Shown: positions 12,708 through 21,730 of the stretch, in pieces | Numbering within the stretch: position 1 is the stretch's first letter | Layout: every line of letters begins with the position of its first letter | Assembly (NCBI GenBank): GCA_946122785.1 | Contig: CAMGYJ010000005.1 | Location: 86,298,547 to 86,362,546 of the forward strand | DNA length: 64,000 nucleotides | Reading direction: 5' to 3' | Origin: Linum tenue | Lineage: Eukaryota; Streptophyta; Magnoliopsida; Malpighiales; Linaceae | Notes under the pieces: generated by a model | The model's input: the letters and a program-made list of their open reading frames with translations, nothing else | Database searches by the model: none | Told to the model about the DNA's origin: nothing | Position numbers and translations under genes: made by a program

Positions 12708-13119
12708 TTGTTCTTTCGAACTGGGCGCGAATAGTGCTGGACTATTGCTAATTTTTGTTCTTTCGAACTAGGCGCGAATAGTGCTGGACTATTGCTAATT
12801 TTTTGTTCCGTGGAACTGGGCGCGAATAGTGCTGGACTATTGCTAATTTTTGTTCTTTCGAACTAGGCGCGAATAGTGCTGGACTATTGCTAATTTTTTG
12901 TTCCGTGGAACTGGGCGCGAATAGTGCTGGACTATTGCTAATTTTTTGTTCCGTGGAACTGAGCGCAGAGTGCTGGACTCATACTAATTTTTTGTTCTTT
13001 CGAACTGATTGGGCGCGAATAGTGCTGGACTATTGCTAAGTTTTGTTCCGTGGAACTGAGCGCAGAGTGCTGGACTCATACTAATTTTTTGTTCTTTCGA
13101 ACTGATTGGGCGCGAATGT
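12708..13119. repeat. Tandem repeat of about 48 bp, roughly eight copies
   Basis: Units read TTGTTCTTTCGAACTGGGCG, then CGAATAGTGCTGGACT, then ATTGCTAATTTTT. Two variant types alternate, starting GTTCTTTCGAAC or GTTCCGTGGAAC. Both variants are self-complementary at GTTCnnnnGAAC, so the change in the middle keeps a hairpin-like inverted repeat. Each unit ends in a run of five or six T. Confidence 0.85.
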
Positions 13120-13159
13120 TAAAATTCAGACGCCACACCGTTGAAACACAAGGTACTTG

Positions 13160-13234
13160 TGGCCTGCTGGTAAAGATGCTTGTCTTGTGGAATAGTGGCG
13201 CAGGTTCAAAGGCTGGCGGCGACAATAATTTTTT
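13160..13234 (+). other. tRNA-like module A (A box, B box, T-run)
   Basis: A near-match A box TGGCCTGCTGG (13160-13170) is followed 33 bp later by a B-box-like GGTTCAAAGGC (13203-13213). A six-T run follows at 13229-13234. This is the spacing of a tRNA-type internal Pol III promoter with its terminator. It lies antisense to the host LTR element. Confidence 0.5.
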
Positions 13235-13428
13235 GTTGAAGAGTTCAGCGCCTGTTGGGCTGGGCATGTGAACGAAGCGGGCCAATCCGCGTGAGATAGC
13301 GAGAGGGATGGGAGTGAGAGCCGAGACTGTGGGCGGACTTCGATTCATGAGTGCGGGCCGCGACTCGGGCTGGCGCGAACAAAAGGGTAAAATAAACCTT
13401 CCGCGCTCATTTGACAACAGTTGGCCCG

Positions 13429-13504
13429 TAGTCCACTGGTTCTGTTTGCTTGCAGGATAATGGACGGACAGCGGTTCGAATCCCGCCTCCCACGCGTGGT
13501 TTTT
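13429..13504 (+). other. tRNA-like module B (perfect A and B boxes)
   Basis: TAGTCCACTGG (13429-13439) matches the A-box consensus TRGYNNANNGG exactly. GGTTCGAATCC (13473-13483) matches the B-box consensus GGTTCRANNCC exactly. A five-T run is at 13500-13504. The flanking seven-base segments do not pair into an acceptor stem, and the T arm folds only with an 8-base loop, so this is tRNA-derived or SINE-like rather than a tRNA gene. Confidence 0.6.
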
Positions 13505-13961
13505 GGGTGCCTCGCGCACGACTGAGCGGTGATGGGCCCATCTGGCGCGAGTGGGCCGGGTGACGCGAGCTGAAGGGTCGAGCGGGCCGCGAGTGGGTTT
13601 GGAGGCGGAAGGTGGGACGCGAGTTGGGCCGCCTGTGAGTCGGGCCGCGAGTGTCGAGGCGGCGGAAGCTGAACGCGGGTCGCGAGTTGGGGCGCCTGCG
13701 GGTTTGGTGGGGGCTTTGGAAGTCCGCTTGGGGACTTGATGTGTGGGCCGCCAATTGCAGTTGGAGCGGAGTGGGCCAAGTATTGGAGGTGTGGAGCGGG
13801 CTTAAGAGGCGGTGGATGCGCCTGTGGAGATGGGCTTGCGAGTCTGGGCTTGCACGCGGCCAAGGCGATGGCGGCGGTGGGCCACCGGCTTGCGCAGTAG
13901 GGTGGCGCGGAGGTATAGATGAAGAGGAGACGCTGCGCAATTGAAGGACAAAGTTCGCATG

Positions 13962-14035
13962 TAGCGTGCTGGTAACGTCGTTTGTTTGGCGGAAGCATGT
14001 TGCTGGTTCGAGTATCCGCGGCGACGACATTTTTT
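13962..14035 (+). other. tRNA-like module C (A box, B box, T-run)
   Basis: TAGCGTGCTGG (13962-13972) is one base from the A-box consensus. GGTTCGAGTATCC (from 14005) is a B box with a small insertion, and a six-T run is at 14030-14035. The layout and length equal modules A and B. Confidence 0.5.
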
Positions 14036-14745
14036 GAGGCGGGTACGCGTTACGCGAGTGGGCCGCGACGCGACGAGGCTGTGTGGCCTGCGATGCTTGA
14101 CTCGGGCGCGGGCTTTGGTGAAGTGGGCCGCTAGTTGTGTGTTGTTGGGTCGCGAGCTGGAGTGGGACGGAGCCCATAATCGACGTGAGAGGCAGATTCG
14201 GGTTGTGATCTGGGTGAAGCGGACCGCGAGCTGGGGCTTGCGCGCGTCCCGGGCTGGCCAGTCTGAAAAGGGAAGGTACTTTACAGCCTGGCACCCACTT
14301 GCAATGGGTTTTGCCTCGATATTTGCGTCTATCTTCTTTCTTCTGACTCAAGGAGAAAGTAACCCGCTTTTTGGGAGAAAAGTCAGGATGATGTGACAAT
14401 TCGCCACTTTTTTTTTTTTTTTTTTTTTTTTTTTTCGGCTGCTACTGCTGGACTCTTTCTTTGTTTCCTTCCAGTGAGGGTTGCGTGACATGTCTTGCCT
14501 CCTTCAAAGATCAGCGCCGAAGGTCCAGCGCCGGGGCACCATTGCCGGAGTTGCTTCCTCTCTTCTCAGTGGTTGTTGCCGACGCCTGGGTTGGTGAAAG
14601 GAGAAGCGGCTTTCTTCTGCAAGTCGCTGCGTTCTCTTCCCTTCCTTCCGACGGGGCTTTTGTGAACTTCGGATTATAGATATCCCTCCCTCCTTCGGAA
14701 ATTGAAGAAACAGATGTCGAGTCACGCCCCAAGGTGGGCGCCAAT

Positions 14746-15109
14746 TGTTTGAACCATCTAGCTCGAGGCAGGAACAATAATGATTTGTTGGTGTGGGGTT
14801 GACTCACGATCCGTTCGTCCAATCTCGTCGGGAGGGAGAGAACCTGTGAAAGAGTCGGGGATGCCCCCCGGATTAAGCTCCGACGATCAAGTTAGTATAA
14901 GTTTCTGGAGAGAGTTGAGAGAATAAGGTAGAGAGATAAAGTGTAGAGAGATAGTGGAAAGTGGAAAGTGAGGAGAGAGAGAGGAGTCCCCTTCCTTGGT
15001 GGGTTTCATACCTTTATATACTCGTAGCGGGTTTAGAGCGTCGTACGTTGTCGATTGAACGCGGTATTCCTTAGTCTCTGCGGGGAGCCCCTTAGCAACA
15101 CCCCCAACA
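14746..15109 (-). repeat. LTR (5' LTR in element orientation)
   Basis: The second copy of the 364 bp LTR. On the minus strand it is followed directly by the TTGGCGCCCACC primer-site-like sequence at 14728-14745. Confidence 0.9.
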
Positions 15110-15530
15110 ATAAGTATTTTACTTTGTCTCTAAACTAGTAATACTCTTTAATAGTTAATAGTATGTCAATAGTTATAGAATACATAAAATTAAATATATT
15201 AGTAATTAACTAAGATTTTAATAATAAATTAATATATAAATATTAGTTTTATATTGTCCACGTCCCATAAAATTAAACATAATTGTTTAATAAGAATGTA
15301 CAAATAATAAGAATAAAATTGTTTGTCCAAGCAAAAGAATGTAAAATTCAAATAAAAAAATCCACAACGGTTCGGTTTCGGGTTCACCCGACCCAAACCA
15401 AAACCGCTAGCATATTTTCGAGTTCCTGCACCCGAAACCCACAAGGTAGATTTTCGGGTTGTTTAGTCTCGGTTTCGGGTTTTCTCGATTTTCTGGTTCG
15501 ATTACCCGAACCGACAGGCCTAGTTATGGA

Positions 15531-15839
15531 AAGCCTTATGTAAATATGTTATATGCGGAATTGAGTACCGTATGAGATAAAATATTACATAAACAATAAT
15601 TGATCTTTCAAAATAATTGTGTAGTGCAAATAACAAAGAGGCTTATGGTGAAACTGGGTGTATCGGATACTCTTGTGAGCATTACCCGTTGGAAATTTCC
15701 TTTTACTCGGTGAGTCATATGCAACAGTGACTCTTAGAAGCTAGAAGTTTTGGAGCTGTTTTATAATTGTTCATGTATATATTTCGTGTATCATGTGGTC
15801 ATCGAACATATATATAGTAGGGCTGGCGGCCGCTAAACA
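15531..15839. other. AT-rich DNA between hAT and copia remnant
   Basis: No gene was recognised. The left part continues the AT-rich host sequence into which the hAT inserted. The right part may be the 5' portion of the copia LTR, but its start could not be fixed. Confidence 0.4.
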
Positions 15840-16014
15840 TATATATAGTCCTTTAGGGACTTATTGTATGTATCTTGAATCTTCTGTTGAATAAGATAAT
15901 CTAACGCCTTGTGTCGTGGACTAGGCTCAACGACCATCGTTGGGGAAACCACATAAATCTGTGTTCATTGCTTGGTTAGATAATCGATTTCTTGGAGTTT
16001 GACATGGTATCAGG
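15840..16014 (+). repeat. Copia LTR 3' end and primer binding site
   Basis: The LTR ends at 16004 (GTTTGACA) and is followed at once by TGGTATCAGG, the initiator-Met tRNA primer site of copia elements. The segment containing CGCCTTGTGTCGTGGACTAG is clearly related to 60,780-60,944, a second member of the family in this window. Confidence 0.7.
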
Positions 16015-16332
16015 CCTCTCTGATTTTTCTTGAGCTGTCGTCGGGTGCTTTGGTGAGTTATGTTCTTCTCGTTGGCTTCGTTTGGAATTGTCATTTTCGT
16101 GGATTACTTTTCTTTGGCATTTTTAACTTCTCGGTTGCTGCATTTGGGGATTTTTGGCTTGGTATTCTTTCTGGTTTTCGGTTGTTGGTTCTCGGCAACA
16201 GGAGTGTGCTCGTTGCATGGGGAATATTGGCTTGCTATTATTTCTGGTTTTTCGTTCTTGATTCTCGGCTGCAGGCTGTGTTCGCTTTGTGTTCCTCTTT
16301 GTCTCGGTTGTTGGGAGTGTTGTTTATTCTTC

Positions 16333-17150
16333 ATGGAGGGTTCTAAGGTGAATTCGGTTTCTGTTCCATTTAACGGTAAGAACTTCCCTTTATGGGAGCT
16401 TCAATTCCGGGTTTATGTGCAAGGGAAGGGTCTGCTTCCGATTCTTGATGGTTCGAAGTCGGCACCAGAGGCCTCCGCATCGGCCAAAGCTCAGTCCAAC
16501 TTGGCCATTGCCAATGCACAGGTTACTTTCTCGCTCCTCACCTCAGTCGATCCAGGTATAGTCTTGAGTTTGAGAAGTTTTCCTACAACACATGCTATGT
16601 GGCATCACCTACATAAGATCCACTCTCAAGCGGATGCCTCCCGAAAGTTCGAAATTGAGTTATCTCTCGCTTCTCTACAGCAAGGTGACTTGGATGTTCG
16701 CGCATACTATCAAGAAGCTCTCAACTTATGGTCGGAGCATGATATGCTCACCTCTTCCCTGATCTCAGCTGCGACCTCCGCAGAGGTTCTGAAGGAGCGA
16801 GCTAGCTCCCGTCTGATGACCTTTCTTATGCGTCTCAATCCAGCTTTTGAGGGCATTTGGTCATCTCTGCTTTATCGTAATGTTAGCCAGATTTAGGAGG
16901 TTTTACCAGAGCTTATTCGTGAAGAAACTCGCCTTCGTAGTCAGGCGAAGCTGGATGTGCATTCCTCCGAGTGTTTGTTTGGGTTAGCATAGACAACTGT
17001 GAGGTGGTAAATGCTTCTTCCCCCAGTTGTGCATTTCATATGAATGAATTGCTTGTGTCAATCAAGGAGTTCCAGAGTCAGGTTATTCCTGTTCCAAAGC
17101 ACCCATATCCCACCACTAAATCCCACTGCATCAGAGACTTCCCAAGCATC
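16333..17150 (+). pseudogene. Copia gag (UBN2-type), truncated with nonsense codon
   Basis: The frame from ATG 16333 gives a gag typical of plant copia elements: VPFNGKNFPLWELQFRVYV, then SLRSFPTTHAMWHHL, then DVRAYYQEALNLWSEHDML. It stops at TAG 16894-16896. The same frame continues as EVLPELIREETRLRSQAK, so the stop is a nonsense mutation. A second stop follows shortly and homology fades near 17,150. No CCHC knuckle, integrase or reverse transcriptase remains. Confidence 0.8.
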
Positions 17151-17159
17151 AAATCCCAT

Positions 17160-17699
17160 TGATTCAGCTTCTATATAAGTTCATATCCACCGAGAATGGA
17201 CTTCAACGACCATGAAAGAGATGCTTGCAGGTTGCAGCCGCAACAGCCGGTGGCGGTGTTGTTTGAAGTTGTGGTGGATATAGAGGAGGGTCGGAGCTGC
17301 TGTGGGGTCGGAGACAGGATGCCTTGTCGGGGACTTCCGTTCTGGTGTTTGCGTCGATGAAGATTGAAGGAGCCAAGAAGGGCGAGGGAGCTGCTATTGA
17401 TTATGAGCTGGTGTGCTAGAGAAATGAGAATCCGATTTAGGGCTCTTTCTCTCGACAGTAGAAAGACTGCCCCTATTTTTTTCTTCACACGTCATTCCAT
17501 AAAATGGCGTTGCTTTATAATTAATTCTGATTTTCAATGATTTGCACAAAATTGTACAAAAGCGTTGATAAATGCGTTTTTACCCATTTGTTTTGCGTTT
17601 TTAACGATTTTACTCAAGTTTTATCACATTTTTGTGTACAAAACGAATTTAGGTAGAAACGTACGATTTTACGCTTTAAAGCGAGATTTTGACTGCATT
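17160..17699. other. Unassigned DNA, possible small element
   Basis: No gene was recognised. From about 17,500 it is AT-rich with recurring GCGTTTTTA/TTTTACGC words, as in small non-autonomous elements, but no paired ends or target repeat were found. Confidence 0.3.
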
Positions 17700-18134
17700 G
17701 TTTACAAACACCTACTGTAAGCAATTCAGAAAACATAGGATCAATAGCAATATTAGAAGTTACTACTTTCACTAGGGTGACTCAAGAAGCCATAGATAAG
17801 TTTCTCGATTTCCAAACAGCAAGCTTGTTTTGAATTTTTAGTAGAAGAGACTTGTATCGGCTTTGGTGATTCTACCATTAATAGCCGTCAATCCCAAGTA
17901 TCTTCGTAGATTAGTTGTGAGGTTGATCCCTGCTCGGGAGCAGAGCTGGATTGTTCTATCTTTTTGCACATTGGGGGACACAAACATTGCCGATTTTGCT
18001 GTAATTTACTCTTTGACCGGAGCTGGAAGAGAAGTCATCGAGACATCTCCTGATGATGTCAATCTGCTTCCCTTCCACTTCTGCAAACAGGTTGTCATCA
18101 AAAAACGGATGGAAAAGATTTGAACCATCCTTTG
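17700..18134 (-). pseudogene. LINE reverse transcriptase, downstream half
   Basis: Minus-strand frames give a DDN-type remnant of the RT catalytic box beside LFAEVEGKQIDIIRRCL, then SSGQRVNYSK, IQNKLAVWKSRNLSMAS and VTLVKVV. This is the thumb and post-RT part of a plant non-LTR element. Stops and frameshifts break it. Its upstream half lies at 23,539-24,075 on the far side of element T1. Confidence 0.75.
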
Positions 18135-18139
18135 ACAGC

Positions 18140-19534
18140 TGATAGACCGTTAGTTACACATGTTTTTACCCCTGCTCTTACTCCGTTTGAGGTATTGATT
18201 CTCGTGTTTTAGGCCGATTTCACGCTAGGTTGTGCTTGTTTATGATATTTCAGGTCCTAGTACGTGAATGGAGGCTTGGGAGCGAGTTTGAGGTCGATTG
18301 GACGAGGATCGGACGCATGGCGAGGTTCTGAGGAAGTCGCACGGGCACACCCACAACCCGCACGGCCGTGCAAGTGACCAGTTTGGCCGTGCGGGATTAT
18401 GCGTGGGCACGCACGGGATTGTGCGTGGCCACGCACGGCCGTGCAAGTGACCAGTTTGGCCGTGCGGGATTGTGCGTGGCCACGCACGGCCGTGCAAGGT
18501 GCAATCCTGGCCGTGCGAGTTGGTTGAGGTTCGACTTATTGATACGCCGCGTTTTGGAGTGCACGGCCAGAATGGTGATGTGCACGGCCGTGCACCCTGG
18601 CCGTGCGAGTCGGGAATTGCTGTTTAAAACCCGATTTTCAGCCAAAGGAAGGGAGAGAGCTGGGTTTTGGATCCCAAACACCCAAGGGACGAACCCTAGA
18701 GAGAGAGAGCGACTTGGGAAAATTCTTGGAGCTATTTTGGAGGATTTCTTCGCCATTGGAGCTCGGGAATCAAGCTTGGAGATGGAGATTGAAGATCTAG
18801 ATCAGATTTCTGCAGTCTCTCTCTTCTCTATGGAGTAACTTCCCTTCACTTAGGTTTTGAGGAACCCTAGCTATGTTTGTTTGATTGGATGATTGTATGA
18901 GTACTCTGACTTGATAATCTTGAGTTCATATTCAATCTATGCATGTTTTCACGATTCAATTCTGCTTTAGTCGAGATTATTGATTCTGCTTTGATCCTAT
19001 GAGAGCGAATACCTGATTAGGTCAATAGAGCACCATAGATTGATAGTAGTGGATCGATTGCTTTAGTCGAGGGTTGATTCACTGCTTTGTATCGATTGTG
19101 AACCTCATTCGATAGAGGGAGTCTAGTTCAGAACGCCTTGATCGATTGTTCTAGAGAAGGATACGTCCCTCTAGGCAATTGACTCAAGAGGGCCTTGTTC
19201 CTTTAGTCGAGACTCAAGGTCTAGTCAAGGATTCTCCGCATTGTGAATGAAAGTGAAACAAGTTAGAGATCATCAATCGTTAATCTGGCTAGTGGCTAGG
19301 GGGAATCATACCTAAGTGAGTTCCCAACCTGTAATTAGATTAACTTTAACTTTAGTTTGCTAGAGTAGTTTTAGTTCTTTCATCTTAATCTGTTTTGCTA
19401 GATAATGAATTGAAGCTGAGTAATAGTAACTCTAGAGACCCGTGGATTCGATATTTACTACTTGTGCCACTATACTGCAGTCCCTTTCATTGGTTACACT
19501 TGGCCATTGTTAGGAGTTGTGTTTTAGCGAGTCA
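18140..19534 (+). repeat. T1 left LTR
   Basis: This is a 1395 bp LTR. The segment from about 18,350 to 18,610 is an array of GCACGGCCGTGC, GCGTGGCCACGC and GTGCACGGCCGTGCAC palindromes joined by short linkers. The downstream half is ordinary sequence ending GTTTTAGCGAGTCA. Confidence 0.92.
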
Positions 19535-19540
19535 AGTTTT

Positions 19541-19558
19541 TGGCGCCGTTGCCGGGGA
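19541..19558 (+). other. T1 primer binding site
   Basis: TGGCGCCGTTGCCGGGGA complements the tRNA-Asp 3' end. It is separated from the LTR by the six bases AGTTTT, the same spacer as in T2. Confidence 0.85.
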
Positions 19559-19669
19559 CTTTCTAGAGTATTAGGAAAGGCAGAAGTTTGTTACTTTAGC
19601 GGTTTTCTTTTCTTTTCCACCCTTGCTTTTCACTTGGGTGTTTTGTTTTTGTTGGTGCAGATCTGAATC

Positions 19670-20884
19670 ATGGGTCCTCATGGCTTCTCCAATCATTGGG
19701 GGTATCCACCACCATCCGAGTGGTATTACCCCGAGATACCCTGGAGCAATCAAGGAGGAGAAGACTATGGATTCGGGTTCCAGTACCAACCCCCTTACTA
19801 CGGAGTACAATCTGACCCCTGGGCATATCAAGAACAATTTCATTACCAAGAAGACTTTCTTCCACAACCAGAAGGGCCATCAGAGCTGGAGTTACCCATG
19901 GCGGCCTTCACGGGCCATTCTGCAGAGCCATGCTACACTCCACAGCCAGATCCAAACTATGAACTGAGGCTTCTCTTGGAGCAGTTCGTTCGGGACTCCG
20001 AGAGACGCAATCGCAAGATGGATCTTCAAATCCAAGCCCTTTCCTCTTCCGATCCCTCATTTCTCCATGATATGGAGGAGGCTGTTCAACGCTCAGCGAA
20101 GCAAACAGAGTGGGTGGAGCAAGTTTGCTCACAACTTGCTCAAGATCACCCGTCTGCTACCATACTAGAAGAGGACGAGGAAGAAGAAGGCTACAAGGAC
20201 ATTGTGGAGCACACAGAAGTTGTCACGGAGAGCTCCCGTGATGATCATGATCAGGAATGTCCTGTTGTAGCCGGCCACCCTTTCCCACATCCCACACTGA
20301 GCTTTGAAGAGGTGGGCATGAGTGAGGAGATGCAAGAAGATCTCATGAAAGAAATTGCTTGGCAACTTGCTCTCCAATCCGTGCTAGAAGAAGAAGAGCA
20401 AGAAAGGGTGCAGAAAGAGGTTGTGGAGGATGACGAAAGCGAAGCAGGAGGAATTCTTGATCATTTCCCAGGGGTGATACCACATGAAGAAGAAAGGGAG
20501 GTTGAAGAAGCAATTAGCGTCCAGGCTGAGGACGGAGTTGAGGTGGAAGAGGCTTGCACCGGCCATGAGTTACTTGTGATATCCCCACCAAACTTCGAGG
20601 AATTGCTCAGCAAGGACCCATTTGCAGTGTCTCTTTGCCAGACCAAGGCCACATCGACATCGGTCCCTCTTGGTGGACGCGATGGTGGTAAATCGATGTT
20701 GTCATATCTGGTTTGGGGCAATGAGATGAGAGAAGAGAAGAAGAGGTCTCAAGGGTGGAGACTTCATCTGCATCAAGTGCACGAGCCTTCATCACCTGCC
20801 GCACCACATGCTCGTGACTTGAGACTCCACCTCATCGATGAGAACCTCAACTTCAAGGAGGTTTTGGGGTGGACCGAAACTTAG
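19670..20884 (+). CDS. T1 acidic ORF of unknown function (404 aa)
   Basis: The only long ORF of element T1. The N terminus is Gly/Tyr/Pro/Gln-rich (MGPHGFSNHWGYPPP, then FQYQPPYYG). The middle is a Glu-rich, probably helical region (EEDEEEEGYKDIVEH; EEEEQERVQKEVVEDDE). The C terminus is a distinct block: SKDPFAVSLCQ, PLGGRDGGK, LSYLVWGNE, then ARDLRLHLIDENLNFKEVL and GWTET. I recognise no gag, protease, RT or integrase motif; it has no CCHC knuckle and is strongly acidic, unlike typical gag. The T2 element at 55.4-57.0 kb has a diverged, broken version with the same ends, so the protein is an element-family trait. Start: the ATG sits in a TGAATCATGG context shared with T2. A very divergent gag cannot be excluded. 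Confidence 0.7.
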   Translation: MGPHGFSNHWGYPPPSEWYYPEIPWSNQGGEDYGFGFQYQPPYYGVQSDPWAYQEQFHYQEDFLPQPEGPSELELPMAAFTGHSAEPCYTPQPDPNYELRLLLEQFVRDSERRNRKMDLQIQALSSSDPSFLHDMEEAVQRSAKQTEWVEQVCSQLAQDHPSATILEEDEEEEGYKDIVEHTEVVTESSRDDHDQECPVVAGHPFPHPTLSFEEVGMSEEMQEDLMKEIAWQLALQSVLEEEEQERVQKEVVEDDESEAGGILDHFPGVIPHEEEREVEEAISVQAEDGVEVEEACTGHELLVISPPNFEELLSKDPFAVSLCQTKATSTSVPLGGRDGGKSMLSYLVWGNEMREEKKRSQGWRLHLHQVHEPSSPAAPHARDLRLHLIDENLNFKEVLGWTET

Positions 20885-20910
20885 GAGCCATCGTCCGGCT
20901 CACGACGTGA

Positions 20911-20938
20911 AAGAAGCGCTTGTTGGGAGGCAACCCAA
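20911..20938 (+). other. Conserved post-ORF hairpin motif of T1
   Basis: About 27 bp after the ORF stop, GAAGCGCTTG is followed by TTGGGAGGCAACCCAA, a 5 bp stem closing an AGGCAA loop. The same motif follows the T2 ORF stop at 57,021-57,047. I recall similar words beside many plant Athila/Tat-like elements. Confidence 0.55.
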
Positions 20939-21165
20939 CCAGTCGGTTTGCATTTCTTTCTCTATTTCTCCTCAATCGAGTCAGTTTTGTCATTTGATTT
21001 TAGAGTCAATAACTCCACCTTTGTGAGATTTTGTGTGGTGTTTGTGTTCTGATTACTCTCTTCCTGGAATGCACCACCTGCCCCGTCCATCATCATTCAC
21101 CCTTGATCTGGTAACTTCGTTCTACCCTCCTTATCTTTCCTCCATTGAGGACAATGTCGTGCTTA

Positions 21166-21180
21166 AGTGTGGGGGAATGT
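21166..21180 (+). other. Internal polypurine-tract-like sequence of T1
   Basis: AAGTGTGGGGGAATG repeats the core of the 3' polypurine tract 0.93 kb upstream of it. It is preceded by CATTGAGGACAATG (21144-21157), a 5 bp stem with a four-base loop. T2 has the same internal copy. Confidence 0.5.
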
Positions 21181-21730
21181 TCGATTATGTATGCGGGTGA
21201 GTGTTTAGCTGTTTGTGTGCTTGGAGCCTAGTCCACTGTCCAAATTTTTAAATTTGAGTGCTCCAAGTACGTGTTCCCTGCAAATTGCCTGCTCAGTATG
21301 CTTTGAATTGACAGTCTCTGTAGTGATTTGCAACCTAGGGAGGTAGTGTAGCACTATGGAGGATGTTGATGCATTTAAGACGTCTCATTTCTTCTTCATA
21401 GTGTGTTGGTTGATTGAGTGAATTAGTGATCTTAGGACCCTTGAATTGTGTGGTGCTGTGGACTCTCTGCCTGTCATGGACTCTTGTATCATGTTTTGAA
21501 AATAACAGGTGCTCGAAAATGTGCTTTAAAATAACGTCTCCCGTGCGAATAGGGCGAAAGTGTGTAAGGGGAGACGGGAATCCGTTCCCAATTTCCACCT
21601 ACTACCTCCAGCCCCCTTACATGTCTTTCCCCCGCACGAGGCTCGAGACAACTGCTCCTGGCATGGCCGGTAAGAGCCGGGCTCCCGCAAAACCTTTGCT
21701 AGGTGGGAGCCCCCATTTTCTGCAAAAACA

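Larger units (their letters stand above)
13407..14399 (-). other. Open frame of 330 codons in the LTR element interior
   Basis: This frame is in the sense orientation of the element and begins about 350 bp after its primer site. The product is rich in Pro, Ser, Arg, His and Thr with no recognisable domain. The region is very GC-rich and all its frames are long, so chance openness is likely. It overlaps tRNA-like modules B and C on the other strand. Confidence 0.2.
12025..15109 (-). mobile_element. Complete non-autonomous LTR retrotransposon nested in the hAT
   Basis: Two direct 364 bp LTRs bound a 2.36 kb interior, and the whole is flanked by 5 bp repeats ATAAG (12020-12024 and 15110-15114). 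Orientation is minus. On that strand the interior starts TTGGCGCCCACCTTGGGGC next to the right LTR, a primer-site look common in plant Ty3 elements. A G-rich tract TTGGGGGGCAAT precedes the left LTR, and the LTR has TATATAAAGG in the correct direction. No protease, reverse transcriptase or integrase is present. The interior is GC-rich and holds a 48 bp tandem repeat, three tRNA-like modules and a long poly-T (14409-14435). Confidence 0.88.
7602..15522 (+). mobile_element. Complete hAT transposon with nested LTR element
   Basis: The ends are TAGGCTTGTCC at the left and GGACAGGCCTA-type (CCGACAGGCCTA) at the right. They are flanked by 8 bp direct repeats GTTATGAA (7594-7601) and GTTATGGA (15523-15530) that differ at one base, the target-site size of hAT elements. 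Both subterminal regions are rich in CGGGTT/AACCCG words, likely transposase binding sites. The 7.9 kb total includes a 3.1 kb LTR element inserted between the transposase gene and the right end; without it and one copy of its target repeat the element would be about 4.8 kb. A long intron-containing hAT transposase gene lies in the left half. Confidence 0.88.

Noticed and set aside
13421..13505. A functional tRNA gene at the best A/B-box pair
   Set aside because: The flanking bases do not pair into an acceptor stem and the D and T arms fold poorly, so it is tRNA-like only.
13551..14396. Plus-strand ORFs of 60-136 codons in the GC-rich interior
   Set aside because: Very high GC makes most frames open; no domain is visible and they run antisense to the element.
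18350..18610. CRISPR-like repeat array
   Set aside because: Units are adjoining palindromes without unique spacers of constant size, inside a plant LTR.
18368..18838. Overlapping ORFs of 90-156 codons on both strands rich in HGRA/ARP repeats (also near 22.3 and 33.5 kb)
   Set aside because: They are translations of the GCACGGCCGTGC palindrome array in the T1 LTR, with all frames open because of composition.
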